Shown here piece after piece: positions 40,095-49,091 of a stretch of 64,000 bases of DNA. Numbering within the stretch: the stretch's first letter is position 1; each line of letters opens with the position of its first letter. Source of the stretch: Leptospira montravelensis (GTDB lineage: Bacteria; Spirochaetota; Leptospiria; Leptospirales; Leptospiraceae); the NCBI RefSeq assembly GCF_004770045.1, contig NZ_RQFO01000004.1:248001-312000 (forward strand), given 5' to 3'. The notes under the pieces were generated by a model. The model saw only the letters and a list, made by a program, of their open reading frames with translations, searched no databases and was not told the origin of the DNA. The position numbers and the translations under genes were made by a program.

Positions 40095-41000
40095 ATGAGT
40101 CCTTCCATTCGAGACCTCGATGACCTAAAAACCTTTGTTTTGGTAGTCCAGGAGCGCAGTTTTACCCAAGTTGCCTTCCGTATGGGGGTGACAAAGGCTG
40201 CTGTGGCCAAACGGATCCAAGGGTTAGAAAAACTTTGGAACACACATTTGTTTTATCGAAACACAAGAAAGGTGATCCCTACCAGAGAGGCTGACCTAAT
40301 TTTTCAAAAAGTAATCACAGTGCTTGAGTCTGTTAAAGAACTAGAAAATTCAATTACCAACAAAGATGAGTTAGAGGGAATCCTTCGGGTCACTTGTGTG
40401 AGTTCCATGTCTAGGAATTTTGTATCTGATATCATTGAAAAGTTCCAAGAGCTAAATCCAAAAATTATAATTCAACTCATCGTTACTGATAGTTTGCTCG
40501 ATCTTATGGAAGAATCGATTGATGTTGGAATACGAGTTGGAACGGAAGTTCCATCGGGACTAGTTGGATCGGAGTTATTTAAAAATAGAATCTCCATTGT
40601 CGCAAGTCCTTTGTATTTAAAATCGAAGGAAAAAATAATTTCCCCAAAAGATTTAGAAAAACATAATTTATTGTATTTGGATTTTCATAAGTCGGTACGT
40701 TTTTCTGGAACCAATTTATGTTTGAGTGATGTGACTAAGGAAAGAAATTTTTTGTCAAATGATGCAGCTAGTCTTGTAGCAATGGGACTAAAAGGAAAAG
40801 GAGTGTTAATTCGGTCTTTTTGGGACATTGAAGAACATATTAAAAAAGGGAAGCTGGTTCCCATCCATTCCGACTGCTTAGCATTAGAAAATTTTGGAAG
40901 TGTTTGGGTAATCCATCCAAGTAGCAGAACTCCATCCAGAAGGATGATGGTGTTTCGTGATTTTTTAGAATCCGAATGTAGTTTGCGATTCAATTTATGA
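40095..41000 (+). CDS. LysR family transcription regulator
   Basis: From the ATG at 40095 the protein has 301 residues: an N-terminal winged helix-turn-helix (DDLKTFVLVVQERSFTQVAFRMGVT, AAVAKRIQGLEK) and a periplasmic-binding-protein-like effector domain. An ATG at 40059 would lie within the promoter. It is divergent from the SDR gene. The last 11 bases overlap the convergent nuclease gene. Confidence 0.9.
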   Translation: MSPSIRDLDDLKTFVLVVQERSFTQVAFRMGVTKAAVAKRIQGLEKLWNTHLFYRNTRKVIPTREADLIFQKVITVLESVKELENSITNKDELEGILRVTCVSSMSRNFVSDIIEKFQELNPKIIIQLIVTDSLLDLMEESIDVGIRVGTEVPSGLVGSELFKNRISIVASPLYLKSKEKIISPKDLEKHNLLYLDFHKSVRFSGTNLCLSDVTKERNFLSNDAASLVAMGLKGKGVLIRSFWDIEEHIKKGKLVPIHSDCLALENFGSVWVIHPSSRTPSRRMMVFRDFLESECSLRFNL

Positions 41001-41754
41001 ATGGGTTTTTTACTTTCTGGATTCTTTCGATGATTTCATTTTTTCTAATTTCAAAGGTATCGGGAGGATCGAGTTTATCCCAAGATTCGTAGAGGTTTCG
41101 TCTATTTTCTGGAATTGGAATTCCATACTTCCACTCCATATAAAAGTAGGTACGTGCGATGTCTCCGCGAATGGTTGGTTTGGGTTCTGCCGTTTGATCT
41201 TTAAAGTTAATTTCGAAATCGCATAATCCGTAATTTCTTTCTTCTCCTTCAATTTCCCCGTATGGAAAAATTCCACGGTCAGCGTTAATCTCACCTGGAA
41301 CTGGAACTATATTGTGTAAATCGGCTTCCATCAAATTAAACTTTGGATCTGTGGCCCTGCAACATTTTCGTCCGCGTAAAAGTTTTCCATTGGCCTCACA
41401 ATCTTTTTTTGTCCAACATTCAAGTGTATTTCCAAAACTATGTGCAGGGACTATGTGTTCCCATTCAATCCATGTTTGGCGGAGGTTGTCTTTTCTGCTT
41501 GCGAGTCCACAAGATTCAAAATCAAGTTTAAGCCTTCCTAAAACTTCCTTATCTTCGGAAAATTTACATCCACAGTAAAAATCCGTACCAACTTTTTTAT
41601 AAAAACGTTTTAGGATCCGCTTTGCTTTTTGAAAATCTGTAACTTTGTGAGTAGACTCATTGGTTTCGTCTTTTTCTTCCGATTGGGAATAGAGTAAAAA
41701 ACTAACCAAACAAATTAGAAAAAGGGGGAGATACACATAACGAAGATTCTTCAT
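40990..41754 (-). CDS. Secreted EndA/NucM-type endonuclease I
   Basis: A 254-residue protein with an N-terminal signal segment (VYLPLFLICLVSFLLYS) and the endonuclease I domain: WIEWEHIVPAHSFG (beta-beta-alpha metal site), CWTKKDCEANGKLLRGRKCCRATDP, ADLHNIVPVPGEINADRG and RGDIARTYFYME. Such exported nucleases degrade extracellular DNA. Several cysteines are likely in disulfides. No protective partner gene is adjacent. Confidence 0.92.
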   Translation of the reverse strand: MKNLRYVYLPLFLICLVSFLLYSQSEEKDETNESTHKVTDFQKAKRILKRFYKKVGTDFYCGCKFSEDKEVLGRLKLDFESCGLASRKDNLRQTWIEWEHIVPAHSFGNTLECWTKKDCEANGKLLRGRKCCRATDPKFNLMEADLHNIVPVPGEINADRGIFPYGEIEGEERNYGLCDFEINFKDQTAEPKPTIRGDIARTYFYMEWKYGIPIPENRRNLYESWDKLDPPDTFEIRKNEIIERIQKVKNPFIN

Positions 41755-41779
41755 TTTTATTGGTTAATATGATACAAAT

Positions 41780-42556
41780 TTACCATTTGTCTCTAAGTTT
41801 TCGTAGTGTTAAAAAAACAGACCGATCATCAAGAAATTTTTCATTTAATTTAATCAGTGAATCTTTGACTGAGGTTGTGTTTCTTCTAAAAAAGGGATTT
41901 AGTTTTTTTTCATCTTCCATTTTAGAAATTTGAAAGGGTTTTAGGGTGGATTTGTATTCTTTCCTATATGAATTTTCTGGATCAATATGTTCTGCAAACT
42001 TTAGATTGTTATCCCAATAATCATGTCCGGGATAGAGTAAACAAGAATCGGGTAGGGATTCAAAACGAGAAGTGATGGTTTCATACAAAACATTGGGATC
42101 ACCTCCTCGAAAACAATTTCCAACACCTACATTAAACAATGTATCACCCGAAAAAATTCCAAGAATGCTTTTGGGATTTTTTCGAACAAAACTTAGGTGA
42201 GAAAATGTATGACCTGGTGTATCCCATACTGTTAGAGATTCTTCTTCCGAAGTAAAAACAATATCACCCTCATTTAATATTTGGTCCATCCCAGGGATTT
42301 TGTGTTTCGCATCTTTATGACCGTAAACTATTGCTTTTGTTTCTTCTTTTAGTTCTAAATTGCCTTGGGTATGATCTCCATGTTCGTGGGTATTGAGGAT
42401 TCCTTTGATTTTCACTCCTAATTTTTGTGAAAGGTTTAGGATTTCTTTTGCATCAAAAGGATCTATACAATATGCTTCGCCTGTTCTATTGGAATAAACT
42501 AGGTAACTATAATTTCTGAGTGGGGAGTTTGTAAAGATGGGAAGGATTTCTATCAT
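41780..42556 (-). CDS. Metallo-beta-lactamase-fold hydrolase, glyoxalase II-like
   Basis: A 258-residue metallo-hydrolase. The metal motif THEHGDH is complete, followed by the GHTFSHLSF His, the FSGDTLF Asp and the YPGHDY His. This layout and the C-terminal helical part resemble hydroxyacylglutathione hydrolase, which would suit a cell that makes glutathione. The substrate is inferred. Confidence 0.85.
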   Translation of the reverse strand: MIEILPIFTNSPLRNYSYLVYSNRTGEAYCIDPFDAKEILNLSQKLGVKIKGILNTHEHGDHTQGNLELKEETKAIVYGHKDAKHKIPGMDQILNEGDIVFTSEEESLTVWDTPGHTFSHLSFVRKNPKSILGIFSGDTLFNVGVGNCFRGGDPNVLYETITSRFESLPDSCLLYPGHDYWDNNLKFAEHIDPENSYRKEYKSTLKPFQISKMEDEKKLNPFFRRNTTSVKDSLIKLNEKFLDDRSVFLTLRKLRDKW

Positions 42557-42579
42557 AAATAACTATCCTTCCCGAAGTT

Positions 42580-43803
42580 TTAATACAAAATTCGTGTTCG
42601 TATCGAATGTTTATGGGCTTTGATTTTGTCTTTGAGTTCATCACCTAAGTTTTTATCAATTTCCATACTCAAATAACCAATGTTTGCTGAGGTGCTAAGG
42701 TTTTGTGTCAAAATATTCCCACCTAAATCAGATATGATGGAGTTGATATCTCTTAAAAAACCTGGTTGGTTTTGATGGATATTGAGAATTCTATGGTAAC
42801 CTGATTTCAAACTACCTAATTCAATATTAGGAAAGTTTACAGAAAAAGTAGTAGATCCATTATTCACATACTTCAGTAGTTTTTCTGCCACTTCGGTTCC
42901 AATATTTTTTTGAGCTTCTTCCGTAGAACCACCAACATGGGGCGTAAGAATCACATTGGAAAGGCCTTGTAATGGACTCACAAAAGGATCATCATTCGAT
43001 TTTGGTTCTTCTGGAAATACATCCACGCCAGCTCCGGCAAGTTTTCCTGACTTTAAACCTTCCACAAGGGCATCGATCTCTAATACTTTACCGCGAGAAA
43101 GATTTAAAAGATAAGATCCAGGTTTTAGAAGATTTAAATGTTCTTTGCGGAATAGGTTTTTTGTATCTTCTGTTTCAGGGACATGGAAAGTAATAAAATC
43201 AGATTGTTTGAGTAATTCTTCATAACTATGGACAGAAGAAGCATTTCCTAATGGTAGTTTGGAAATGATATCATAAAAAACTACCTTCATTCCCATAGAC
43301 TCTGCAAGAACAGAAACTTGTGATCCAATATGTCCGTAACCTATGATGCCTAACGTTTTTCCACGAACTTCAAAACAGCCTTTCGCAATTTTATTCCATT
43401 TGCCAAGGTGTACATCGCGCGACTGATCAGTTGCCTTTCTCGCAAGCATGATGATCTCAGCGATGACAAGTTCTGCTACAGACCTGGTATTACTATAAGG
43501 AGCGTTGAAAACTGGAACTGCACGTTTTTCGGCTTCTTCCAATTCAACTTGGTTAGTTCCAATACAGAAACATCCAATAGTCATTAATTTTTTAGCATTC
43601 GCTAGGGCTTTCATTGTAACATTTGTTTTGCTACGTATGCCCAAAACATGTACATCTGAAATTCTCTCAATGAGTTCCGCCTCTTCCATTGCATCTTTGA
43701 CGAGGGTGACGTCAAAACCATCACGGTGGAAAAGTTCGTAAGCATCCTTGTGGATGTTTTCCAGAAGTAGGACTTTTATTTTACCTTTGGGATAAGATAC
43801 CAT
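42580..43803 (-). CDS. serA: D-3-phosphoglycerate dehydrogenase
   Basis: First enzyme of serine synthesis. The 407-residue product has the NAD-binding GIIGYGHIGSQV, the catalytic Arg in NLSRGKVLEIDALVEGL, Glu in DVFPEEP, and His in LTPHVGGSTEEAQ, plus a C-terminal ACT domain (about 335-407) that usually senses serine. This is the shorter SerA form with one ACT domain. Confidence 0.95.
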   Translation of the reverse strand: MVSYPKGKIKVLLLENIHKDAYELFHRDGFDVTLVKDAMEEAELIERISDVHVLGIRSKTNVTMKALANAKKLMTIGCFCIGTNQVELEEAEKRAVPVFNAPYSNTRSVAELVIAEIIMLARKATDQSRDVHLGKWNKIAKGCFEVRGKTLGIIGYGHIGSQVSVLAESMGMKVVFYDIISKLPLGNASSVHSYEELLKQSDFITFHVPETEDTKNLFRKEHLNLLKPGSYLLNLSRGKVLEIDALVEGLKSGKLAGAGVDVFPEEPKSNDDPFVSPLQGLSNVILTPHVGGSTEEAQKNIGTEVAEKLLKYVNNGSTTFSVNFPNIELGSLKSGYHRILNIHQNQPGFLRDINSIISDLGGNILTQNLSTSANIGYLSMEIDKNLGDELKDKIKAHKHSIRTRILY

Positions 43804-43860
43804 AGGAACAGGATTTTTTCCTTTGCTAAACCTTGCACCTCGAAAAAGGTTGAGCTTATC

Positions 43861-44406
43861 ATGGAAAGAATCTTCTCCTTCACCCGAATTTCCTCCATTT
43901 TCCTCGTTTTTATGGCAATTGTTTCCTGCGGAGGAACCAAAGCCTACGTGGTCACACCGGAACCAACCTTAGAGCAACAATCAGCCATTTCCAAAAAGGT
44001 TTGTTTAAACAAATTCCTTTTGGTTTTTGCGAAACGTCCTTGTGTTTATTTTAAAGCGGAACGGGACAACAATTCAGGTATGGTTCAATACTTTTTGTTA
44101 TATGAAATTGGAACTTTTGATGTGGATCTTCCCATTGGTGTTTCCTTAAAGTTAGGGGAAACATGGTACAATCTAAAACGCACCAATACGGATTATTCTG
44201 ATACGATTGTTATTACATCGGCGATTGCTTCTGATTTAATTCCGAAAATTGCGGAAAGCCAAAATATTGGGATCAGTTATACAAACAGAAAAGAAACCAC
44301 AAACTATACTTTAAATTCAGGCCAAACTGCCAGTTTCCAAACAAATTTGTCCAAACTGATTCGCACTATGGAGTCGGAACCGAAATTGAATATTAACAAA
44401 AAGTAA
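43861..44406 (+). CDS. Hypothetical lipoprotein
   Basis: A 181-residue protein with a lipoprotein signal peptide ending in VSCGG. The mature part has two cysteines near residues 48 and 60 (KKVCLNKF and KRPCVYF) and no motif I recognise. It is divergent from serA and is followed by a bidirectional terminator. Confidence 0.75.
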   Translation: MERIFSFTRISSIFLVFMAIVSCGGTKAYVVTPEPTLEQQSAISKKVCLNKFLLVFAKRPCVYFKAERDNNSGMVQYFLLYEIGTFDVDLPIGVSLKLGETWYNLKRTNTDYSDTIVITSAIASDLIPKIAESQNIGISYTNRKETTNYTLNSGQTASFQTNLSKLIRTMESEPKLNINKK

Positions 44407-44422
44407 TTAGTTACCTTTTCTA

Positions 44423-44462
44423 AAAAAAAGCCTTCCCAGATAAATCCCGGAAGGCTTTTTTT
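44423..44462. terminator. Bidirectional terminator between lipoprotein gene and lysS
   Basis: GCCTTCC (44430-44436) pairs with GGAAGGC (44449-44455), flanked by seven A residues before and seven T residues after, so the hairpin can stop transcription from either side. It lies between convergent genes. Confidence 0.9.
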
Positions 44463-44538
44463 ATGCCCTAAGACTTTTTTTACCGGCTATACAGCTTTTC
44501 AAAAAAGTGCAGAGATATCTTTTTTTGCGAGATAGGTT

Positions 44539-46032
44539 TTATTCTGGTCTCATCAGTGGGAACAGGATGGTATCGCGAATGGAGTGTGAGTCAGTGAGTA
44601 ACATAACAAGCCTGTCAATTCCAATTCCAAGTCCACCTGTTGGCGGGAGGCCATATTCTAATGCGCGAATATAGTCATCATCCATCATAAATGCCTCATC
44701 GTCTCCAGCTTCTCTTTGTTTTACTTGTTCTTCAAACCGTTCTCTTTGGTCAAAAGGATCGTTTAACTCAGTAAAGGCGTTTCCGATTTCTCGACCTGCC
44801 ACGTAAGGTTCAAAACGTTCCACATATTTGGGATCATCTTCTCTTGATTTGGCAAGTGGGGAGAGTTCTTTCGGGAAGTCTGTAATAAAGATAGGTTGGA
44901 TGAGATGCGGTTCCACAAGGGAACTAAACACATCATCACAAACCTTCCAAATGGAAACAGAATCTGAAGAATCCACACCTTTGGATTTCGCTTGTGAAAT
45001 TGCATCTTGTAAGTCTGTGATTTTACTAAAATCGATTCCTGAATAATCTTTAATGATATCGATGTATTTGACTCGTTTCCAAGGAGGTGATAAATCGATT
45101 TGGTCTTTTCCGTAAGCAAATTTTAAACCTTTGCCTATGGACTCTGCTACCGAAACAATCATACGTTCTGTAAGGGATAACATAGTTTCCATATCACCAA
45201 AAGCCATATAGGCTTCCATCATAGTAAATTCAGGATTGTGTTTTGTAGAAATTCCTTCATTACGAAAGTTCCGATTGAGTTCAAAGACTCGGTCCATTCC
45301 ACCAACAATCAGTCGTTTAAGATATAGTTCTGGAGCTATTCTTAAAAAAAGTTCCATATCAAGAGTATTATGGTGTGTAACAAATGGGCGAGCGGCAGCA
45401 CCACCGGCAATGGGTTGCATCATGGGAGTTTCTACTTCTAAAAACCCTTCATTCGTTAAAAACTTTCGAATTTCAGAAATTATACGAGAACGCATTTTAA
45501 ATGTTTCTCTTACATTTTCGTTCACGACCAAATCCACATAACGCATACGATATCTTTGTTCTACGTCTGAGAAAGCGTCATAAATAACTCCGTCTTTTTC
45601 TTTGACAACAGGAAGAGGGCGGATACATTTTGCAAGTAGTTGAACGCTTGTAAGGTGAAGAGTGGTTTCTCCTTTTTGTGTTTGGAAAAGCCATCCTTCA
45701 ATTCCAATCCAATCGCCTAAATCGAGCGATTTAAAAAGAGAGTAGTTTTCTTCCCCCAAATCATCACGAGTAGCATACAATTGGATAAGACCTTCTGCAT
45801 CTTTTAAGTGCGCAAAACTAGCTTTTCCCATCACACGTTTAGCGTGTAACCTCCCACCTAGTTTAAATGATTTTTTTTCCATTTGGTTCGGATCAAAACC
45901 GGCGATAAGCGATTTGGAATTGGAATTGGGAAAAAAACGAAGTGGATAAGGATTGATTCCTTTAGTTTTTAAATCGTTAATTTTTTGAATGCGTTGTTCT
46001 ATCAGTTCGTTGGAATCTTTAATTTCATCCAT
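44539..46032 (-). CDS. lysS: Lysyl-tRNA synthetase, class II
   Basis: A 497-residue class II synthetase: an OB-fold anticodon domain at about 55-160, motif 1 [21 protein letters not shown], motif 2 [21 protein letters not shown] and motif 3 [13 protein letters not shown]. Length is typical of bacterial LysRS. It directly abuts the upstream hypothetical gene and may be co-transcribed with it. Confidence 0.97.
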   Translation of the reverse strand: MDEIKDSNELIEQRIQKINDLKTKGINPYPLRFFPNSNSKSLIAGFDPNQMEKKSFKLGGRLHAKRVMGKASFAHLKDAEGLIQLYATRDDLGEENYSLFKSLDLGDWIGIEGWLFQTQKGETTLHLTSVQLLAKCIRPLPVVKEKDGVIYDAFSDVEQRYRMRYVDLVVNENVRETFKMRSRIISEIRKFLTNEGFLEVETPMMQPIAGGAAARPFVTHHNTLDMELFLRIAPELYLKRLIVGGMDRVFELNRNFRNEGISTKHNPEFTMMEAYMAFGDMETMLSLTERMIVSVAESIGKGLKFAYGKDQIDLSPPWKRVKYIDIIKDYSGIDFSKITDLQDAISQAKSKGVDSSDSVSIWKVCDDVFSSLVEPHLIQPIFITDFPKELSPLAKSREDDPKYVERFEPYVAGREIGNAFTELNDPFDQRERFEEQVKQREAGDDEAFMMDDDYIRALEYGLPPTGGLGIGIDRLVMLLTDSHSIRDTILFPLMRPE

Positions 46033-46671
46033 TTACAGGATACCTCTAATATAAGAATATAGATAACGTACAAATTCACCGGAGATTTCTTTGACCCCAT
46101 CTTCTGATAAAAACCAGTTGGAGCTAGAGAAATCAGATGGGAATCCATAGGCTGTCACCTTGATGGGCAAACTTGCTAAGGTTTTTCGATAGATACCTAA
46201 AACTCGTTTGGTTTCATACTCCCGAGAAAGGAGTAAAATGGCTCCTATGTTGTCGGAAACAGCGATTTTTAATAGGTTTTTGGATGCCTCGTCCGTGTCA
46301 CCCATTTTGGAAACTGGGATTATGAGTGAAGTCAACAGAGTTGGACTCATTCCCAGTGATTGTAGATGTTCTTTGATTTTTTGTAATTTTTCTCCAGGAC
46401 TAAAAAGAAGATTTTGGTTTTTATCTTCTCGTATAACAAGAATTAGCTTTTTGAAGTCTGAACGCGTTGCCAAAGTTACCACTGCTTTTAGCATTTTTTT
46501 AGATGGTAATGGACTAGTAACTTCCAATACGGCAAGATCTGATTTTTGGTAGGTTTCTGAGGATTTTAGCCAGTAGGGAGATGACAAAATAAGACCTAGC
46601 AAAACAAGTAGTGGTGAAAGGAAACCAATGAAGAGGAGTTTTAGGCGAAAGGTGAGATCAGATACTTGCAT
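46033..46671 (-). CDS. Membrane-anchored hypothetical, possibly YdcF/ElyC-like
   Basis: A 212-residue protein with one N-terminal membrane segment (about residues 11-31). The soluble part shows alternating strands and helices, with an MGDTDEASKNLL stretch followed by IGAILLLSREYETKRVLGIYRKT; this recalls the DUF218 (YdcF/SanA/ElyC) fold, but the match is weak. It lies directly upstream of lysS. Confidence 0.6.
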   Translation of the reverse strand: MQVSDLTFRLKLLFIGFLSPLLVLLGLILSSPYWLKSSETYQKSDLAVLEVTSPLPSKKMLKAVVTLATRSDFKKLILVIREDKNQNLLFSPGEKLQKIKEHLQSLGMSPTLLTSLIIPVSKMGDTDEASKNLLKIAVSDNIGAILLLSREYETKRVLGIYRKTLASLPIKVTAYGFPSDFSSSNWFLSEDGVKEISGEFVRYLYSYIRGIL

Positions 46672-46689
46672 ACTTGTGACCCCTACAAC

Positions 46690-48066
46690 CTACCGAATGG
46701 TGAGTAGAAGTGACAAGAGAAAATTCATCTCCTTGACGAAAGAACCCGTTTTCCTATCCTGTCCATACATACACACCCGCTCGGATGGTGGAATTGGTAG
46801 ACACGCTACTTTGAGGTGGTAGTGCCGCAAGGTGTGGGGGTTCGAGTCCCCCTTCGAGCAGTAGAAATCCCGTAACCCCACAAATCGACTTTCCCTAAAA
46901 CCCAGAAAATTTCTCAATTCAGGAACAAATCTTATGTTACCTAATAAGCTAATTTCTGTTAGGTATAATTGCGACCACTTTGGAGAAATATACCCATAAC
47001 TTCGGAAAGACTGCTTCAATATATTATTTCGAGCTTCAGCTCCATTAGAGCTAACACCTTCCTTAGTTACCCAACGTTCCCTGGACATATTGTATCTTGG
47101 ATCATTACTCTTGCGTGAATGGTTAACAGATTTGTGATTAGGTCGATCCCAGATAAATTCATAACCTTGGTCAGTCCATAGGGTAACATTCTTAGGAATT
47201 TTTTCTTCTAAGTCTTTTTCTAGATAATATTGATTACTCAGAGGTATGGATTTGTAGAAGGTCATACCTCCATTGATGCCAACTGTATGGACGAGTGTTC
47301 CTTTCTGTTCTCCTCCGATTGAGTTAGAGAGATAAATCGACGCTGATCCACCCTTGTATCTTCTAGACCTGAATTTATTGGCTCGAAGTGAGCTGGAGTA
47401 AAGCACGACTGAGTCAGCTACTGCAATCTTATCTTTTGCATAGTCTGGATTCTCAAGTTCTTTGAATAATTTCTCTCTAAGCGAATCATTGAGATGAGTG
47501 AAGATAACTTGGATTCTTTTCTTAAGGTAGAAGGCTGTCTTGTAGGGAATACTTAGCTTTCTAGATATTTCTCTAGAGGTCATAACCTTGGGGTATTGGA
47601 GGATTTGATCCTGTATGATGTAGGAGATATAGGCGAGAGGTAACTTAATGTTTTGGAAGGGTGTATTGGCTGTCAGGCTTATCTGTTTATGGCAAAGTCC
47701 ACACCTTGCAATAGATTCTCTACCTTTTACTCTGAGGTAATTAAGCTTAGGCTCTTTCTGGGATTTTGGACAGTTACATCCTTTGGGATACAAGGATTTT
47801 AGTATAGTAAGGGTTCTAAGGGTGTATTCTTTCCTAATTTGTTCATTTACTAGGGGTGTGAGGTTCTTATTGGGTCTAGTATAAGTGCTTTTAGAGAACT
47901 TAGGGAGAAAGGGTGAGCAAAGGTATTCAGAAGGGTTGGATTTAGGGGATTTGTGAGGTTTGGTAATAGGTTCCTTGTTATTTTGAGAGTAAAAGTACCC
48001 TTTGCTGTGTGATTCACTTAAACTCTGTTTTTTTTCCTTCTTTCTTTCTGTTTGGTTTTGGATCAT
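46690..48066 (-). CDS. IS1595/ISXO2-type transposase reading through tRNA-Leu
   Basis: The 458-residue frame has an N-terminal zinc ribbon (CNCPKSQ and CGLCHKQI), the TPFQNIKLPL segment of IS1595-like elements and an ISXO2-type DDE domain (ADSVVLYS, WTDQGYEF, SSNGAEARNN), so the catalytic residues appear present. The native enzyme probably ends near residue 385-395; residues about 403-430 are the antisense of tRNA-Leu (GDSNPHTLRHYHLKVAC) and cannot be ancestral transposase sequence. The first about 70 residues are rich in Lys, Ser and Asn with no recognisable domain. Confidence 0.82.
   Translation of the reverse strand: MIQNQTERKKEKKQSLSESHSKGYFYSQNNKEPITKPHKSPKSNPSEYLCSPFLPKFSKSTYTRPNKNLTPLVNEQIRKEYTLRTLTILKSLYPKGCNCPKSQKEPKLNYLRVKGRESIARCGLCHKQISLTANTPFQNIKLPLAYISYIIQDQILQYPKVMTSREISRKLSIPYKTAFYLKKRIQVIFTHLNDSLREKLFKELENPDYAKDKIAVADSVVLYSSSLRANKFRSRRYKGGSASIYLSNSIGGEQKGTLVHTVGINGGMTFYKSIPLSNQYYLEKDLEEKIPKNVTLWTDQGYEFIWDRPNHKSVNHSRKSNDPRYNMSRERWVTKEGVSSNGAEARNNILKQSFRSYGYISPKWSQLYLTEISLLGNIRFVPELRNFLGFRESRFVGLRDFYCSKGDSNPHTLRHYHLKVACLPIPPSERVCMYGQDRKTGSFVKEMNFLLSLLLTIR
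46779..46860 (+). tRNA. tRNA-Leu (GAG)
   Basis: A long-variable-arm tRNA of 82 bases. The acceptor stem GCTCGGA pairs with TTCGAGC (one G-T and one mismatch-like pair near its base), the anticodon loop TTGAGGT gives GAG, the variable arm is GTGCCGCAAGGTGTG-like, and the T arm is GGGGGTTCGAGTCCCCC. CCA is not encoded. It is overlapped on the opposite strand by the transposase frame. Confidence 0.93.
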
Positions 48067-48097
48067 TGAGGTGTCTCATTATAACATCTGTGGGTTT
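46874..48097. mobile_element. Possible insertion sequence extent (imperfect inverted ends)
   Basis: AACCCCACAAAT at 46874-46885 and the complement of 48086-48097 (AAACCCACAGAT) match at 10 of 12 bases in inverted orientation on either side of the transposase. No matching target duplication was found. The extent is tentative. Confidence 0.3.
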
Positions 48098-48449
48098 TTG
48101 TCAAGATATTGTAGGTGAATACAATTGTGTTTAGGAGTTTGGGCGAGTCCCCTCCATTTTATTTCGGGGTCGGAGTCCTGCGGGGCTCGCTATTCGCTTC
48201 CGTCCCTCACCTGACCTTTAGTCATGCGGTCAGTGACCTAGCCCTGCGAGTTCCTCTTAAAAGAAAACCAAGCACCTTTCAATTATTGAAGATTGAATTG
48301 GAATAGAAAAACCAATATAATTATTCATAAAACGTAAGAATAAGATTTTATATGGAAATTTTTTCTAACATGTGGTCAAAAATTGTAATTAGAGCGTATG
48401 AAAAATTTCGATAACGGAAAAAATTTAGCTTTAAATCACAAATCTCCTT
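48067..48449. other. GC-rich intergenic stretch with competing hairpins
   Basis: No gene is supported in these 383 bases. Bases about 48140-48256 are far richer in G and C than both sides. GCGAGTCCCC (48143-48152) can pair with GGGGCTCGC (48182-48190) with one bulged T. TCACCTGACC (48207-48216) can pair with GGTCAGTGA (48228-48236) with one bulged C. CTCGC (48186-48190) can alternatively pair with GCGAG (48246-48250), so the first and outer stems exclude each other. A structured RNA, a recombination site or an old mobile-element end are all possible. The remaining AT-rich 200 bases hold nothing recognisable. Confidence 0.45.
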
Positions 48450-49091
48450 CTAAAAGCAATCCTGATAATAATCATTGTTAATTCTGTGCGAACTTTCTAC
48501 GTTAAAATACGAATTTTCATTTATATTAACAAGAGTTTTGCTAAAAGTTTTGTCACATTTGAAAGTAATTTTATTACCTTCGGTATTAGCGAAACCACAG
48601 CCAGATTCCACTGTACCGTTTGAATTAACATATACTGTAAGATTATTTAAACTTGATTGGGAAATAGTTCCATTCGAAAAATTTTCTATTCCAACATAAA
48701 TTTTATGTTCGTTAGTTTTGAAATTAAATCTATAAAATATTTCAGGATATACGTTATTAGCTGGAGGAATATTTAAATTAATTTGATTTGGTATTGAAAC
48801 TACTTCAATACTTAATGTTAACAGGTTCTCGGTAATTTTCATTTCTCCCCCAAGTATATCTTGAAAAGTCATATTGTTTGAAGGAGTTTTGAAAGCCCCT
48901 GTTTTAACGTCACCCCTTTGGTCTTCAAATTTTGCGAATTCTTTGACAAGGTTTTTGTTACATTCAAAGTAAGCAGTGTTTTGGTATGCATTCAAAAGAT
49001 ACGAATAAAGTATGTTTTTAGAGTTATTTTTTTCACCATTACTACATGATAGATTACATATTACAATGAATCCAAATATTATTTTAAACAT
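48450..49091 (-). CDS. Hypothetical lipoprotein, last gene of the SGNH cassette
   Basis: From the ATG at 49091 the product has 213 residues with a lipobox NLSC at about residue 17. The mature protein is rich in Asn and Ser with several Cys (YFECNKN, SGCGF, FKCDK, YQDCF) that could form disulfides. No family is recognised. Its start overlaps the end of the preceding gene by 13 bases, consistent with one operon. Confidence 0.7.
   Translation of the reverse strand: MFKIIFGFIVICNLSCSNGEKNNSKNILYSYLLNAYQNTAYFECNKNLVKEFAKFEDQRGDVKTGAFKTPSNNMTFQDILGGEMKITENLLTLSIEVVSIPNQINLNIPPANNVYPEIFYRFNFKTNEHKIYVGIENFSNGTISQSSLNNLTVYVNSNGTVESGCGFANTEGNKITFKCDKTFSKTLVNINENSYFNVESSHRINNDYYQDCF

Noticed and set aside
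48144..48152. Nine-base match (CGAGTCCCC) to the tRNA-Leu T arm as a possible attachment repeat
   Set aside because: Too short, and the flanking bases do not continue the tRNA 3' end, so a true att duplication is not supported.
48115..48306. 63-codon plus-strand frame across the GC-rich element
   Set aside because: It coincides with the hairpin-forming sequence, has no ribosome-binding site and resembles no protein; its codons are better explained by structure.
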